Source of the DNA: Verrucomicrobiota bacterium
GTDB lineage: Bacteria; Verrucomicrobiota; Verrucomicrobiia; Opitutales; UBA953
Direction: 5' to 3'
Assembly (NCBI GenBank): GCA_015061905.1
Contig: SUVQ01000002.1
Location: forward strand, 62,001-126,000
Length of the DNA: 64,000 bases
Shown: piece after piece, positions 17,786 through 28,057 of the stretch
Layout of the letters: every line of letters begins with the position of its first letter
Position numbering within the stretch: the first letter of the stretch is position 1
Program-made: the position numbers and the translations under genes
The notes under the pieces: generated by a model
The model's database searches: none
Seen by the model: only the letters and a program-made list of their open reading frames with translations
What the model was told of the DNA's origin: nothing

Positions 17786-19537
17786 TTATTTCGAGACTGC
17801 AGGCTGTTTTAGCGGCGGCTGAAGTTGCACCTTGTCGTCGTTTCGGCGCGGCGTTCCCGGCGTCATGTATTCTTCGGGAACGTTGTATTTCTTTTGCAAT
17901 TCTTTGAGTTTTTTCTTCAGCATTGCCGTAATTTCCTCCGTTCCCGGCTGACCGTAAATATTGTTCATTTCGCTCGGGTCGGCGTTCAAATTAAACAATT
18001 CCCATTTGTCTTCCTTGTAGAAGTGAATGAGCTTCCAATCCTGCGAGCCGTCCGGCGAACGGTAGCTGACGCCGCAATGACGGCGCACGCTGTGTTCCGC
18101 CGGATATTCGTAGTAGCAGTAATAAAGCGAATCGCGCCATTCTTTGACCGGTTTGTCGGACTCGAGCAGTTTTTTGAAAGATTCGCCCTGCATTTCTTCG
18201 GGAACGGCGATTCCGCACATGTCGAGGAAAGTCGGCGCGAAGTCGATATTTTGCGTGAGCTGATTGATTTTGTTGCCCTTCACGATTCCCGGACCACTCA
18301 TCATCATCGGCATACGGAAAGATTCCTCATACATGAAACGTTTGTCGAACCACCCGTGCTCGCCGAGATAAAATCCCTGGTCCGAGGTGTAGCAGACGAC
18401 AGTGTTTTCATCGAGTCCGCTTTTTTTCAGGTAATCCAAAAGTTCTCCCACGCCGTCATCCACGCCGCGAATTGTCGCAAGGTAATCTTGCATATAGCGT
18501 TGATACGCCCAGCTTTGGAATTTTTGGAGCTTATCTTTATTTGCGGCGAGCCAAGCTTCGTCGCGGCGGTGTTTGCGCCATTCGTTCCATTCGGCTTCCG
18601 AGCAGATTTTTGCATCGAAAAACGCATCGTTTTTCGCCGTGTAAGCTTTGATGTAAGCCTGATACTGTTTGTCCGACATGCGCGGCGGGAACATCCAGCG
18701 CGGGAGCGAACGCTGATCCTTTGAGGGGAAAAGCTTCAAGTCCGCCGCCCAGCGCATTGTCCACAACAACGACATATCCTGCTCTTTTGCCGCGAAGCGT
18801 CCTTCGTAATTATCGAAGAAATTTTCCGGTTCCGGGAACGTAACATTGTCGTAAAGATTGTAGTATTTTTCTTTCGGAATCCAATTACGGTGCGGAGCTT
18901 TGTAATGCACCATGAAAAAGAAAGGCTTGGATTTGTCCCGCGTGTTTTCAAGCCAGTTAATGGCACCGTGCGTAACGATATCGGTGGAATAACCTTTGGC
19001 GATAATGTGCCCTTTCGGTCCTTTGAAACGCCCGTTGATGTCGCCGCAAATCAAATCCGGATTAATGTAATGCCCTTGTCCGATGAAAACCTGCCACCAG
19101 TCGAAGCCAGTCGGGTCGCTCGGCAAGTGAATTTTCCCGATAATTCCCGTCTGATACCCGTTGGCATGAAAAACCTTGGCGACGTTGTTTTGACGATTGT
19201 CGAAAGTGCCCCATTCGTTACTCATGTAGCCGTTCGCGTGAGAATGTTTTCCGGTGAGCACGCAGGCGCGGGAAGGCCCGGAAATGGAGTTTGCGCAATA
19301 ATTGCGCATGAATAAAGCTCCGTTATTCGCAATGCGGTCGATATTCGGCGTCGGTGCCAATTTCCCCACGGGATGCCCGTAAGCGGAAATCGCCTGAACC
19401 GCGTGGTCATCACTCATGATGTAGATTACGTTGAGCGGTTTTTTAGTTTTCTGCGGTTCCGCCTGAGCGACGGAAACGACGCCGAAAGAAGCCACGGCAA
19501 GCGCGGCGCAGTAGGAGAAACTGGAGGCTTTTTTCAT
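17786..19537 (-). CDS. Secreted serine-type sulfatase
   Basis: Hydrolyses a sulfate ester outside the cytoplasm, probably on a glycan. The 583 residues start at the ATG at 19537 with a signal peptide cut after VSVAQA. Metal ligands are in YIMSDDHAVQA (D43, D44). The formylglycine site is SGPSR (S86-R90) followed by ACVLTGKH, a Ser-type sulfatase core that needs an anaerobic sulfatase-maturating enzyme, which is not in the window. Later blocks include FFFMVHYKAPHRNW, YTSDQGFYLGEHGWFDKRFMYEESFRMP and a C-terminal subdomain. The sequence resembles GlcNAc-6-sulfate and related glycan sulfatases (inference). The GH20 at 49314 would act on desulfated hexosamines. Confidence 0.92.
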   Translation of the reverse strand: MKKASSFSYCAALAVASFGVVSVAQAEPQKTKKPLNVIYIMSDDHAVQAISAYGHPVGKLAPTPNIDRIANNGALFMRNYCANSISGPSRACVLTGKHSHANGYMSNEWGTFDNRQNNVAKVFHANGYQTGIIGKIHLPSDPTGFDWWQVFIGQGHYINPDLICGDINGRFKGPKGHIIAKGYSTDIVTHGAINWLENTRDKSKPFFFMVHYKAPHRNWIPKEKYYNLYDNVTFPEPENFFDNYEGRFAAKEQDMSLLWTMRWAADLKLFPSKDQRSLPRWMFPPRMSDKQYQAYIKAYTAKNDAFFDAKICSEAEWNEWRKHRRDEAWLAANKDKLQKFQSWAYQRYMQDYLATIRGVDDGVGELLDYLKKSGLDENTVVCYTSDQGFYLGEHGWFDKRFMYEESFRMPMMMSGPGIVKGNKINQLTQNIDFAPTFLDMCGIAVPEEMQGESFKKLLESDKPVKEWRDSLYYCYYEYPAEHSVRRHCGVSYRSPDGSQDWKLIHFYKEDKWELFNLNADPSEMNNIYGQPGTEEITAMLKKKLKELQKKYNVPEEYMTPGTPRRNDDKVQLQPPLKQPAVSK

Positions 19538-19592
19538 ACCCCGCCGATTATGAAAAAGCTTTTTTCCCCTGTCAACGTTCCCGTAATAAAAC

Positions 19593-19666
19593 AAAAAGCC
19601 CCGGCGAGAAGAAAGGAGGAAACTCGCCGGGGCGACCCGTAAGGGAAAGGAGGACAACCTTACGGG
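19593..19666 (-). ncRNA. Two-hairpin tRNA-Cys trailer with anti-Shine-Dalgarno loops
   Basis: On the minus strand, 20 nt past the tRNA-Cys CCA, a 9-bp hairpin (19666-19636, loop 19657-19645) is followed by an 11-bp GC-rich hairpin (19633-19598, loop 19622-19609) and T5. Both loops carry TCCTCCTTTC, which differs by one base from the CCUCCUUUC-type 16S rRNA tail that pairs with Shine-Dalgarno sequences. The second hairpin also works as terminator. It may be a trailer-derived small RNA; expression is unknown. Confidence 0.6.
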
Positions 19667-19686
19667 CTATTGGATTGGGAAGAAAT

Positions 19687-19761
19687 TGGAGGCGTGGGTC
19701 GGAATCGAACCGACTCATAGAGATTTTGCAGACCTCGGCCTTCCCATTTGGCTACCACGCC
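19687..19761 (-). tRNA. tRNA-Cys(GCA)
   Basis: The acceptor GGCGTGG (5-prime) pairs with CCACGCC, and the discriminator base is T (U73), the classic tRNA-Cys determinant, followed by an encoded CCA. The anticodon stem-loop is GAGGT-CTGCAAA-ATCTC with anticodon GCA. The T arm contains GGTTCGATTCC. Length is 75 nt including CCA, type I with a short variable loop. Confidence 0.95.
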
Positions 19762-19907
19762 TGAAAAAGAACAATGTGAAGAAAGACGATACCTTTTTCT
19801 TGCCCGTTGGCAAGCCCGTTTTTGACAAAAAGTTATTCGCATTTATCTTTGAGGCTTGCAGAGTGCCCGCGAAAATAAGAATCTTGCGCCAATCGTATTT
19901 TTTTTTA

Positions 19908-20621
19908 ATGAGCGAATCGGAAAATCAACAGGAATCGGGCAACGGCGAATCCGGGAACGGACGCCGCCAGGTTTTGCGCACCGAGCGGGAATGGCGCAGT
20001 CTGCTCCTTCGCGCGGAAAGCGAAACCGCCAGATTTTTGAAATTTTACGAAGAAACCTTCCGCGTTCCCGAAGAAGAACTCGATGAGGAAGGCGACCGGC
20101 TCGACCGTTGCGCTCTCGCCATGGGCTGGCATCTCAGCGCGGAAGTTGAAGACGGCGACGGTCCCGCGATTCCCGAAAAAAACGATGCGGAAGAAAACGT
20201 TCCCGCGTTCCCGGCAGTTTATTCCCTGCACAATCTTCCGGAAAGCATCGCTGTTTCCGCAATTTACAATTTTGCCCGAAAACACTGGCAACGCATTTGG
20301 AAAACGCCTTACGCCGGAAAGCTTTCCCCGCGCTCGGCGTCCGATCTCGCCGACTCGCTCTCCGCAGCGCATCGCGATATGCTCCTCGCCATCGATGCCG
20401 AGGACGCGATGGAGTTCGGGCTCGCCGTTTGCCTGATGAAAAACGTGCACACGGCACTCAATCGCCATTTTGCGGAAATGGAATGCCTGCCGACTGCCGT
20501 CAACGATGACGCCTACTCCGCCACGGTAAACGAATTGCGCACGGCACTCATGGACTTGCGGGACATTTGCCTGCGGATTCTTCGCGACGCGCGCCGGGAG
20601 CTCGCTAAAGCGGCAAAATAA
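19908..20621 (+). CDS. Hypothetical helical protein
   Basis: I do not recognise this 237-residue protein. The first 20 residues are low-complexity (Ser, Glu, Gly, Asn), then comes an Arg/Glu-rich helical segment (REWRSLLLRAESETARFLKFYEETFRV), an acidic stretch near 70-95, and a longer helical C-terminal half that looks like a helical bundle. No signal peptide or membrane segment is seen. The ATG at 19908 is preferred: the open frame continues upstream through the tRNA gene, which cannot be coding. A weak terminator follows. Confidence 0.75.
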   Translation: MSESENQQESGNGESGNGRRQVLRTEREWRSLLLRAESETARFLKFYEETFRVPEEELDEEGDRLDRCALAMGWHLSAEVEDGDGPAIPEKNDAEENVPAFPAVYSLHNLPESIAVSAIYNFARKHWQRIWKTPYAGKLSPRSASDLADSLSAAHRDMLLAIDAEDAMEFGLAVCLMKNVHTALNRHFAEMECLPTAVNDDAYSATVNELRTALMDLRDICLRILRDARRELAKAAK

Positions 20622-20625
20622 ACGA

Positions 20626-20657
20626 AAAGCCCGGAAACAAAAAAACGCCCGGGCTTT
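20626..20657 (+). terminator. Hairpin after the helical hypothetical gene
   Basis: AAAGCCCGG (20626-20634) pairs with CCGGGCTTT (20649-20657) with a 14-nt A-rich loop. The T-run is short, so the call is moderate. Confidence 0.55.
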
Positions 20658-20727
20658 AGCGTTCCCGCGCAGGACAAACGCTAAATTTCTATTTGTCGCA
20701 ACCGCTTTCGGGAGTAAACTGCGGTGA

Positions 20728-21663
20728 ATGAAAATTCAAATTAATCCCGGCTCTCGGCGCATGCTCTGCCTCGTTACGGCAATGATACTCGGCGGAAGCG
20801 TTCCCGTGCTTTGGCAGGCGTCCGGCGTTTTTTTTGACAACTACGCCGGGAATTTCGTTCCGTGGCTCATCATGACGATGCTCCTGTTCTCTTTCATCGA
20901 CGTTAAATTCGATAAAAGTAGCACGGGCTGGAGCCACGTTCGCATTCCCGTATTTATGGTGGCGTTGGCAATCGCCGCGTATTTCATCGTGAAAAAAATC
21001 ACGGAGAACGAAAATTTTGCCGCGATGGCTTTCCTTATCGCGATGTCTCCGACGGCAAACGCGGCGCCGGTCATTACCGGGCTTCTCGGTCGCCGGGAAG
21101 ATTACGTTACCGTGAGCGTCGTCTCGACCAATCTTTTCACCGCATTTGCGCTTGCGCCGCTCGTGGCACTTGTCATCGGAAACGCGATACAAATCGATAC
21201 TTTTTCCCTGGCATGGAAAACACTCCTTATTATCGGTTCGCCGTTTTGTGCCGCGATGTTTTTTAGGAAATACGTTCCCGCCGCCGCCGATTTTATCCGA
21301 CGCTGGAAGTTTCTCTCTTTTTACCTGTGGATGGTAATGCTTTTTACGGTGTGCGCTCAGAGCTCGGCGTATATCAGCCGGCAGGAAAATCTTTCACTCG
21401 TGATTTTGGCGGAAATTTTCTCGCTCGCCGCCTGCCTGTGTGCAGTAAACTTCGGTGCCGGTTATTTTCTCGGCGAATCACATTTCAGGCGGGAATGCTC
21501 CCAATCCGTCGGACAAAAAAACACAATGCTCATGCTTTGGGTCGGGCTGGCGTTTTTCAACCCGATTGTCGCCTTGGGACCGACCTTCTACGTTGTTTGC
21601 CACAACTTGTGGAATTCCTGGCAACTGCGCAAGGCGGACAAACGCGCAACCACCATTCGCTGA
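20728..21663 (+). CDS. BASS/SBF-like membrane transporter
   Basis: A 311-residue inner-membrane protein with about nine hydrophobic segments. The segment AFLIAMSPTANAAPVITGLLGR near residues 97-118 resembles the crossing region of bile-acid:sodium symporter (BASS) and related transporters, where a conserved unwound helix binds sodium. The name-giving substrate need not apply; many bacterial members move small organic acids. The N-terminus starts with a short polar segment. The assignment is at superfamily level. It precedes a lysophospholipid-type acyltransferase by 76 bp on the same strand. Confidence 0.65.
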   Translation: MKIQINPGSRRMLCLVTAMILGGSVPVLWQASGVFFDNYAGNFVPWLIMTMLLFSFIDVKFDKSSTGWSHVRIPVFMVALAIAAYFIVKKITENENFAAMAFLIAMSPTANAAPVITGLLGRREDYVTVSVVSTNLFTAFALAPLVALVIGNAIQIDTFSLAWKTLLIIGSPFCAAMFFRKYVPAAADFIRRWKFLSFYLWMVMLFTVCAQSSAYISRQENLSLVILAEIFSLAACLCAVNFGAGYFLGESHFRRECSQSVGQKNTMLMLWVGLAFFNPIVALGPTFYVVCHNLWNSWQLRKADKRATTIR

Positions 21664-21739
21664 CAGCGCGGGAACGTAACTTCGGATTTCTATTTTCTTG
21701 CGGTTTCAGCGAGGAAAGTTCATCTTGAGGAATTTTACT

Positions 21740-22447
21740 ATGAGCGAGATTGACCCCCAAAACGATCCGTCCTTCCGCGGGGCTTATAACGAAGCCTACC
21801 AACGCCGCGTGCGCGAAATTCCTTTCTGGAAATCTCTGATTCTGCTTCCGCTGGCGATATTTCTCCGCCTTTGGCTGATGACGCTTCGGATTCACGTATC
21901 GTCGGAAGGCGTGCAGCGCCTCTTCAGAGACAAGAATCCGCTCATCATTATTTTTTGGCACAATCGGCTTTTGATTTCGTCCGAACTTCATCGCCGCTTC
22001 CGTCGCTGGAGCAAAGTCAACGGGCTCGTTTCTCCGTCAAGCGACGGAGCATGGCTGGCGGCATTTTTCCGCATGCTCGGAATCGGTGCCGTTCGCGGAA
22101 GTTCCGGGCGGCGCGGCGGACAGGCGATGATTGAAATCCACAAAAAACTTTCCGCAGGAGAAGACATCGCGATTACGCCCGACGGTCCGCGCGGTCCCGC
22201 TTACCGCTTCAGCCCCGGTGCCGCTCTTCTCGCGCAGAAAACGCATTGCACGCTCGTGATGATTCCGTCCAAATTTCATTGCGCAATCCGCTTAAGAAGC
22301 TGGGACGGGTTCTACATTCCGCTTCCGTTCTCGCGCATTGATATTGACCCGAAATTTATTACTTACGACAAAATGTGGGAGCACATTCCCGCAAAATCCC
22401 TCGCGGAAGAATTTCGTCAAACATTGCTCGCGCTCACGGAAGACTAA
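21740..22447 (+). CDS. DUF374-type lysophospholipid acyltransferase superfamily protein
   Basis: A 235-residue protein with an N-terminal hydrophobic segment (about 28-48), then IIFWHNRLLISS, SSDGAWLA, the conserved VRGSSGRRGG and ITPDGPRGPAY. The last two are the DUF374 signature, related to LPLAT acyltransferases such as LpxL. The usual HX4D appears only as WHNRLL, so the catalytic layout differs from PlsC. The ATG at 21740 has GAGGA about 9 bp upstream. A role in acylating a lipid A or related lipid is likely but not shown. Confidence 0.85.
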   Translation: MSEIDPQNDPSFRGAYNEAYQRRVREIPFWKSLILLPLAIFLRLWLMTLRIHVSSEGVQRLFRDKNPLIIIFWHNRLLISSELHRRFRRWSKVNGLVSPSSDGAWLAAFFRMLGIGAVRGSSGRRGGQAMIEIHKKLSAGEDIAITPDGPRGPAYRFSPGAALLAQKTHCTLVMIPSKFHCAIRLRSWDGFYIPLPFSRIDIDPKFITYDKMWEHIPAKSLAEEFRQTLLALTED

Positions 22448-22487
22448 GGAGTTTTCCGCACGCGTTCCCGCCTGACTTGCCAACGCT

Positions 22488-23675
22488 ATGTCGCAACTGA
22501 AAGTCGTTTCGTTCGATCTTACGGGAACGCTCCTTGCCCTTTCTCCGTCGCTCGGAGAAATATGCGCGAATACGATGCTGGATCTCGGATTAAAAAACGT
22601 TCCCGCCGCCAAAATTTTCGACGCAAGAAAAAAACACGCCCAGCGCGTAGTGCGCGCACACGGGCTGGCACCGACCTCCGAGGCGCGTTCCCGAGAATAT
22701 TGGAAAGCCATGCTTTGGGAAATTTTTGAAGGTGCGGTTCCTTCGGCTCTTTTTCCCAAAGCAAAAGACCTCGTCTACGAGCGCATTGCCGATGCCGCTT
22801 CCTGGCGCGCCGCTCCCGCCGCACGGCGCATACTTGAAACCGTCCGCTTTCTCGGTCTGCGTTGCGTTGTCATTTCCAACGGCGATTCCCGCTGGCGCAA
22901 CGCACTTGACAAACTCGAACTTACGCCGCTTTTCGACAAAATTTTTCTTTCGTCGGAAACCGGCTTCGCCAAGCCGGACGCCCGCGCGTTCGACAATGTT
23001 TGCCTTTCCATGAAAATCCGCCGGGACGAACTTCTCCACGTCGGAGACTCGCTCTCGCACGACGTTTCCCCGGCTCACGCCATCGGCGCAGAAGCCGTTT
23101 GGCTTACGCACACGCCGGACGGCGCGCCTCCGGAACAACGGGTTGCCATTATCGAATCGCTTAACGAATTACCGCCGCTGCTTCAGGCGAAACTTTGCGC
23201 GCTATCCGCAAGGAGACACTTTCCGAGAAGCACGCGCAATTTACTGGCACTCTTGCGCGGACTTCCCGAAGAACAGCAGCCGGACATTCACACTATCGTC
23301 GTCAAAAAAAACTCCAGCGAAACCGGCGCACGCAAATGGCTTCGCACGGAAAATGCGCCCTATACGACGGACAGGGAATTTATCGTTCCCGCCGATACGC
23401 TCGATGATATTTTAAAAAATCACGGAATTTTTTCCGGAAGCATTCAGTCTTCAATTCGCGAAAACTGGGGAAATATCGTTCCCGCCGCCCTCGTCTCCCG
23501 TTGCGTGCCGACGGAGCTTCGCGACGGATTTTCGACCCTTGTCGTCGCGTGCGAAAATGCCGTTATCCGCCAACAAATAGAATTTCGTAAACGCGCAATT
23601 TTAAAAAAAATCCGGGAAATTTCCGGTTGCGAAAAAATCAAAAAAATCATCTTTTCCAATGATTTCTCCGGCTGA
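22488..23675 (+). CDS. HAD-superfamily hydrolase fused to a DciA-like (DUF721) domain
   Basis: One continuous 395-codon frame carries two unrelated parts. Residues 1-225 are a HAD hydrolase: VSFDLTGTL (6-14) supplies the nucleophile Asp, VISNGDSRW motif II, KPDARAF the lysine, and VGDSLSHDVSPAHAIGA motif III/IV. The second Asp of DxDxT is Thr, so phosphatase activity is uncertain. After a basic linker (FPRSTRNLLALLRGLP) residues about 310-390 read SIRENWGNIVPAAL and then LVVACENAVIRQQIEFRKRAILKKI, the pattern of DUF721/DciA, the helicase-loading protein of many bacteria. No in-frame Met starts the second part. Overlaps pncC by 17 bp. Confidence 0.75.
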   Translation: MSQLKVVSFDLTGTLLALSPSLGEICANTMLDLGLKNVPAAKIFDARKKHAQRVVRAHGLAPTSEARSREYWKAMLWEIFEGAVPSALFPKAKDLVYERIADAASWRAAPAARRILETVRFLGLRCVVISNGDSRWRNALDKLELTPLFDKIFLSSETGFAKPDARAFDNVCLSMKIRRDELLHVGDSLSHDVSPAHAIGAEAVWLTHTPDGAPPEQRVAIIESLNELPPLLQAKLCALSARRHFPRSTRNLLALLRGLPEEQQPDIHTIVVKKNSSETGARKWLRTENAPYTTDREFIVPADTLDDILKNHGIFSGSIQSSIRENWGNIVPAALVSRCVPTELRDGFSTLVVACENAVIRQQIEFRKRAILKKIREISGCEKIKKIIFSNDFSG

Positions 23676-24150
23676 AAAAGCGGCAAAAATGCTTCTTGAG
23701 CGCAACGCGACCGTCGCCGTTGCAGAGTCCTGCACGGGCGGACTGCTCGCCGCCGCATTCACGGACGTTCCCGGTGCCAGCTCATTTTTTAAAGGCGGGA
23801 TTGTTACCTACGCCACGGAAACCAAAATCGAACTTCTCGGCGTTCCCGCAGAACTCATAAACCGCGTCGGCGTCGTCAGCGCCGAATGCGCCGAGGCAAT
23901 GGCGCGTAGCGTTGCCGAAAAATTCCGAACGGATTTTGCGCTGAGCACCACAGGGCTCGCCGGACCCGGCGGCGGGACGCCGGAAATTCCGGTCGGCACC
24001 GTTTTTATCGGAATATTTACGCCGGCGGGAACGTTTTCCCTGCATCTGAAATCAACGGGAACGTCGCGCGATGCCGTGCGCCGCGAAGCCGTTTCCGCCG
24101 CGCTCAACGCTTTTTTATCGGCAAGCTTTGAGGAAAACGATGAGAGTTGA
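23659..24150 (+). CDS. pncC: Nicotinamide-nucleotide amidase, CinA C-terminal family
   Basis: Deamidates NMN to nicotinate mononucleotide in NAD salvage. The 163 residues form a stand-alone CinA C-terminal domain with VAVAESCTGGLLAAAFTDVPGASSFFKGGIVTY and STTGLAGPGGGTPEIPVGTVFIGI, both diagnostic. The N-terminal molybdopterin-like domain of full CinA is absent. The name competence-damage-inducible refers to an association in pneumococcus and does not prove competence here. The start lies inside the end of the HAD-DciA gene, so the two are coupled. Confidence 0.92.
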   Translation: MISPAEKAAKMLLERNATVAVAESCTGGLLAAAFTDVPGASSFFKGGIVTYATETKIELLGVPAELINRVGVVSAECAEAMARSVAEKFRTDFALSTTGLAGPGGGTPEIPVGTVFIGIFTPAGTFSLHLKSTGTSRDAVRREAVSAALNAFLSASFEENDES

Positions 24151-24350
24151 GGGCTGAGAGCTTAGAGGTAAATGCGTTCCCGCAAGCGGGAAAAAGGATT
24201 TCGAAAACCTTTTTCGCGAAGCGAGGTGCAAATACCTATCCTCTCTCTCTCCTCGCTCACTTAAAACTCTATTTATAGAGATTCCCTTAAAGAATCCCGA
24301 CTTGTTCACATTTGAAAAATTTTGTTCCCAAAAAAGAAAAAATTTCTTAG

Positions 24351-25961
<1,611 letters not shown>

Positions 25962-25972
25962 GAACAAAAATC

Positions 25973-26015
25973 GAAATTAGGAATTGGCGGATTTTTTCTC
26001 CCGATTCCTAATTTC
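25973..26015. terminator. AT-rich hairpin after pyrG
   Basis: GAAATTAGGAAT (25973-25984) pairs perfectly with ATTCCTAATTTC (26004-26015); the loop contains a T6 run. A similar word (GAAATCAGGAATTA) forms the hairpin at 33473-33510, so these belong to one AT-rich type. Confidence 0.55.
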
Positions 26016-26047
26016 CCGTTTCCGAAGCCTCATTCTTCAGACAACGC

Positions 26048-26815
26048 ATGGAATTTAACTTGAAAAAGGTTTTGAAAGCGATGCTCGCATCGACTTCCGA
26101 ACCGCTTTCCATCAAGGATATCCAGGCCGTTATCACACGCTACCACGAACAGCGGGAAAAACAGCCGGCGGGAACGCAGGATGACGAAAATGCGGACGAA
26201 GCGGGAACGCCGGAACAAGCACTGATTCAAGACATTATCAATCAGGTTCCGACTTTGCTCACGGCAACGCAAATCCGCGAGGCTGTCGCCGAACTTAATC
26301 AGGAAATGGCGGATTCCGGCGACGTTACGCGCATTTTGCAGGGACCGGAAGGATTCCGCATGACGATTGCGCCGGATTACGCCGAGTGGATTCGGCTGTT
26401 GCGCAATGATCCGCGTCCGCAAAAACTGACGCAAGCCGCGCTGGAAACACTCGCCATCGTCGCTTACCGCCAGCCGGTAACGCGCGGCGAAATGGAATCG
26501 ATTCGCGGCGTTTCCGTCGACAGCGCAATTTCCAAACTCTTAGATTTGGAACTCATTGCCGTTTCCGGAAAAGCGGATTTGCCGGGTCGCCCTTCGCAAT
26601 TTTCCACGACCCCCAAATTTCTGGATTTTGTCGGCTTGCAAACGATTTCCGAGCTTCCGGAATCCGACGTGCTTTCGCCGGCGCAAATTTCCGCTTGGAT
26701 CGAACGCGCGAAAAACCCGACGAAGGCAACTGCGGCAGATGTCGGCTTGCCCGACGAATCCGTTCCCGCCAAGCAGACGGAAATACCGCTCGACGACGTT
26801 CCCGCCGCCGAATAA
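26048..26815 (+). CDS. scpB: Segregation and condensation protein B
   Basis: Winged-helix partner in the SMC-ScpAB condensin that organises and segregates the chromosome. It starts [21 protein letters not shown] and contains the conserved [33 protein letters not shown]-type block near residues 138-172, followed by [18 protein letters not shown]. The 255 residues include a low-complexity insert near residue 45, which contains two octamer copies read as PAGT and EAGT, and a C-terminal tail with two more read as VP. scpA and smc are not in the window. Confidence 0.93.
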   Translation: [255 protein letters not shown]

Positions 26816-26856
26816 TTTTCTCTCCTCAAAAAAAAAACGTTTACCTCCGCATTTTC

Positions 26857-27942
26857 ATGAAAGACATTCCCGCCGCCCGCCAAGAAATAGAACGCATCGA
26901 CTCGGAAATTATCCGCCTGCTCGCGGATCGGCAGGAATGCGCTCGCATCATCGGCGAAAATAAGCGCCTCGCGGGAACGAACGTTTTTGTTCCGGAGCGC
27001 GAAGAAGAACTTTTGCGCAAGCTGGAAAAACTCGCCGAAAGCTTAAAAATCCCTTCGGCAAACGTGCGGGCAATTTACCGCGAAATCATCTCCGCCTCGG
27101 TCGCGCTTCAAATGCAGGATTTGCCGGTCGCCTATCTCGGACCGGAAGGCACGTTCACGCATCAGGCGGCGCGAAAAAATTTCGGCGGAAGCGTCAATCT
27201 TATTCCGATGCGCACTATCGGCGAAATTTTTGAAGCCGTCGAGCGCGGCAAAGCCGGATACGGCGTTATTCCGATTGAAAATTCCAACGCGGGAGCCGTT
27301 ACCGGAGCACTCGATACGCTTGCCGAATCCGACTTGAAAATCATCGCGCAAATTCAACTCTCCGTCGAGCAATGCCTAATTTCGCGTTCGCCGCTTGAAA
27401 AAATCACACGCGTTTTATCCAAAGACATCGGGCTCGCCCAATGCTCACAATGGCTCATGCGAAATTTGCCGAACGCCGATTTGGTGCCGACGGACAGCAC
27501 GGCGGCAGCCGTCACGGAGGCCGCGCGCGATGCGAACACGGCAGCAATTGCAAGCTCCGTCGCGGCGGAAATCCACGGCGTTCCCGTGGTGGAAAAAAGC
27601 ATTCAGGACCGCACGGAAAACGTTACGCGCTTTCTCGTCATCGGAAAAAAAGCCAATCCGCCGTGCGCTACGTTTGAAGAAAAAACCAGCCTTGTCGTTT
27701 CCATAAAGAACGAGCCCGGTTCTTTGCTCGGCATGCTCAAACCGTTCTCGGATCGCGGAATCAATTTAGTAAGCATCGAGTCCCGCCCGTCGCGGAAACG
27801 CGCGTGGGAATACCTTTTCTTCATTGATCTCATCGGTTCGTGGGACGCGCCCAACGTCCGCGAAGCCATCGCCGAGCTTGAACGGCATTGCGTTTTTGTC
27901 AAACATCTCGGCTCTTACCCGAATTTGGCATCCGCCTCGTAA
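26857..27942 (+). CDS. pheA: Bifunctional chorismate mutase / prephenate dehydratase
   Basis: Catalyses the two steps from chorismate to phenylpyruvate. Residues 1-85 form the AroQ chorismate mutase helices, the middle is prephenate dehydratase (YLGPEGTFTHQAA, GVIPIENSNAGAV, and the catalytic DRTENVTRFLVIG), and the end is an ACT regulatory domain (SLVVSIKNEPGSLLGMLKPFSDRGINLVSIESRP) for phenylalanine feedback. The 361 residues start at the ATG at 26857. It follows scpB by 41 bp. Confidence 0.95.
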   Translation: MKDIPAARQEIERIDSEIIRLLADRQECARIIGENKRLAGTNVFVPEREEELLRKLEKLAESLKIPSANVRAIYREIISASVALQMQDLPVAYLGPEGTFTHQAARKNFGGSVNLIPMRTIGEIFEAVERGKAGYGVIPIENSNAGAVTGALDTLAESDLKIIAQIQLSVEQCLISRSPLEKITRVLSKDIGLAQCSQWLMRNLPNADLVPTDSTAAAVTEAARDANTAAIASSVAAEIHGVPVVEKSIQDRTENVTRFLVIGKKANPPCATFEEKTSLVVSIKNEPGSLLGMLKPFSDRGINLVSIESRPSRKRAWEYLFFIDLIGSWDAPNVREAIAELERHCVFVKHLGSYPNLASAS

Positions 27943-28057
27943 AACCGACCTCGCGAAAAAATTGCGCCGGCATTTTTTTTGGAGAAGAAAAATCTTCGGA
28001 ATCCCGCTTCATTCTTTACTCTGAGCGCGGGAACGCTAAACTGGGATTCACCCTCAG

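Noticed and set aside
19686-19907. Upstream extension of the helical hypothetical protein through the tRNA gene
   Set aside because: The frame is open by chance across the complement of tRNA-Cys; the ATG at 19908 is a better start.
20728-21663. Specific bile-acid transporter
   Set aside because: Only superfamily-level resemblance is visible; the substrate cannot be read from the sequence.
23659-24150. pncC/cinA as proof of natural competence
   Set aside because: Stand-alone CinA C-terminal domains are NAD-salvage enzymes found in many non-competent bacteria, so the gene neither supports nor opposes the uptake idea.
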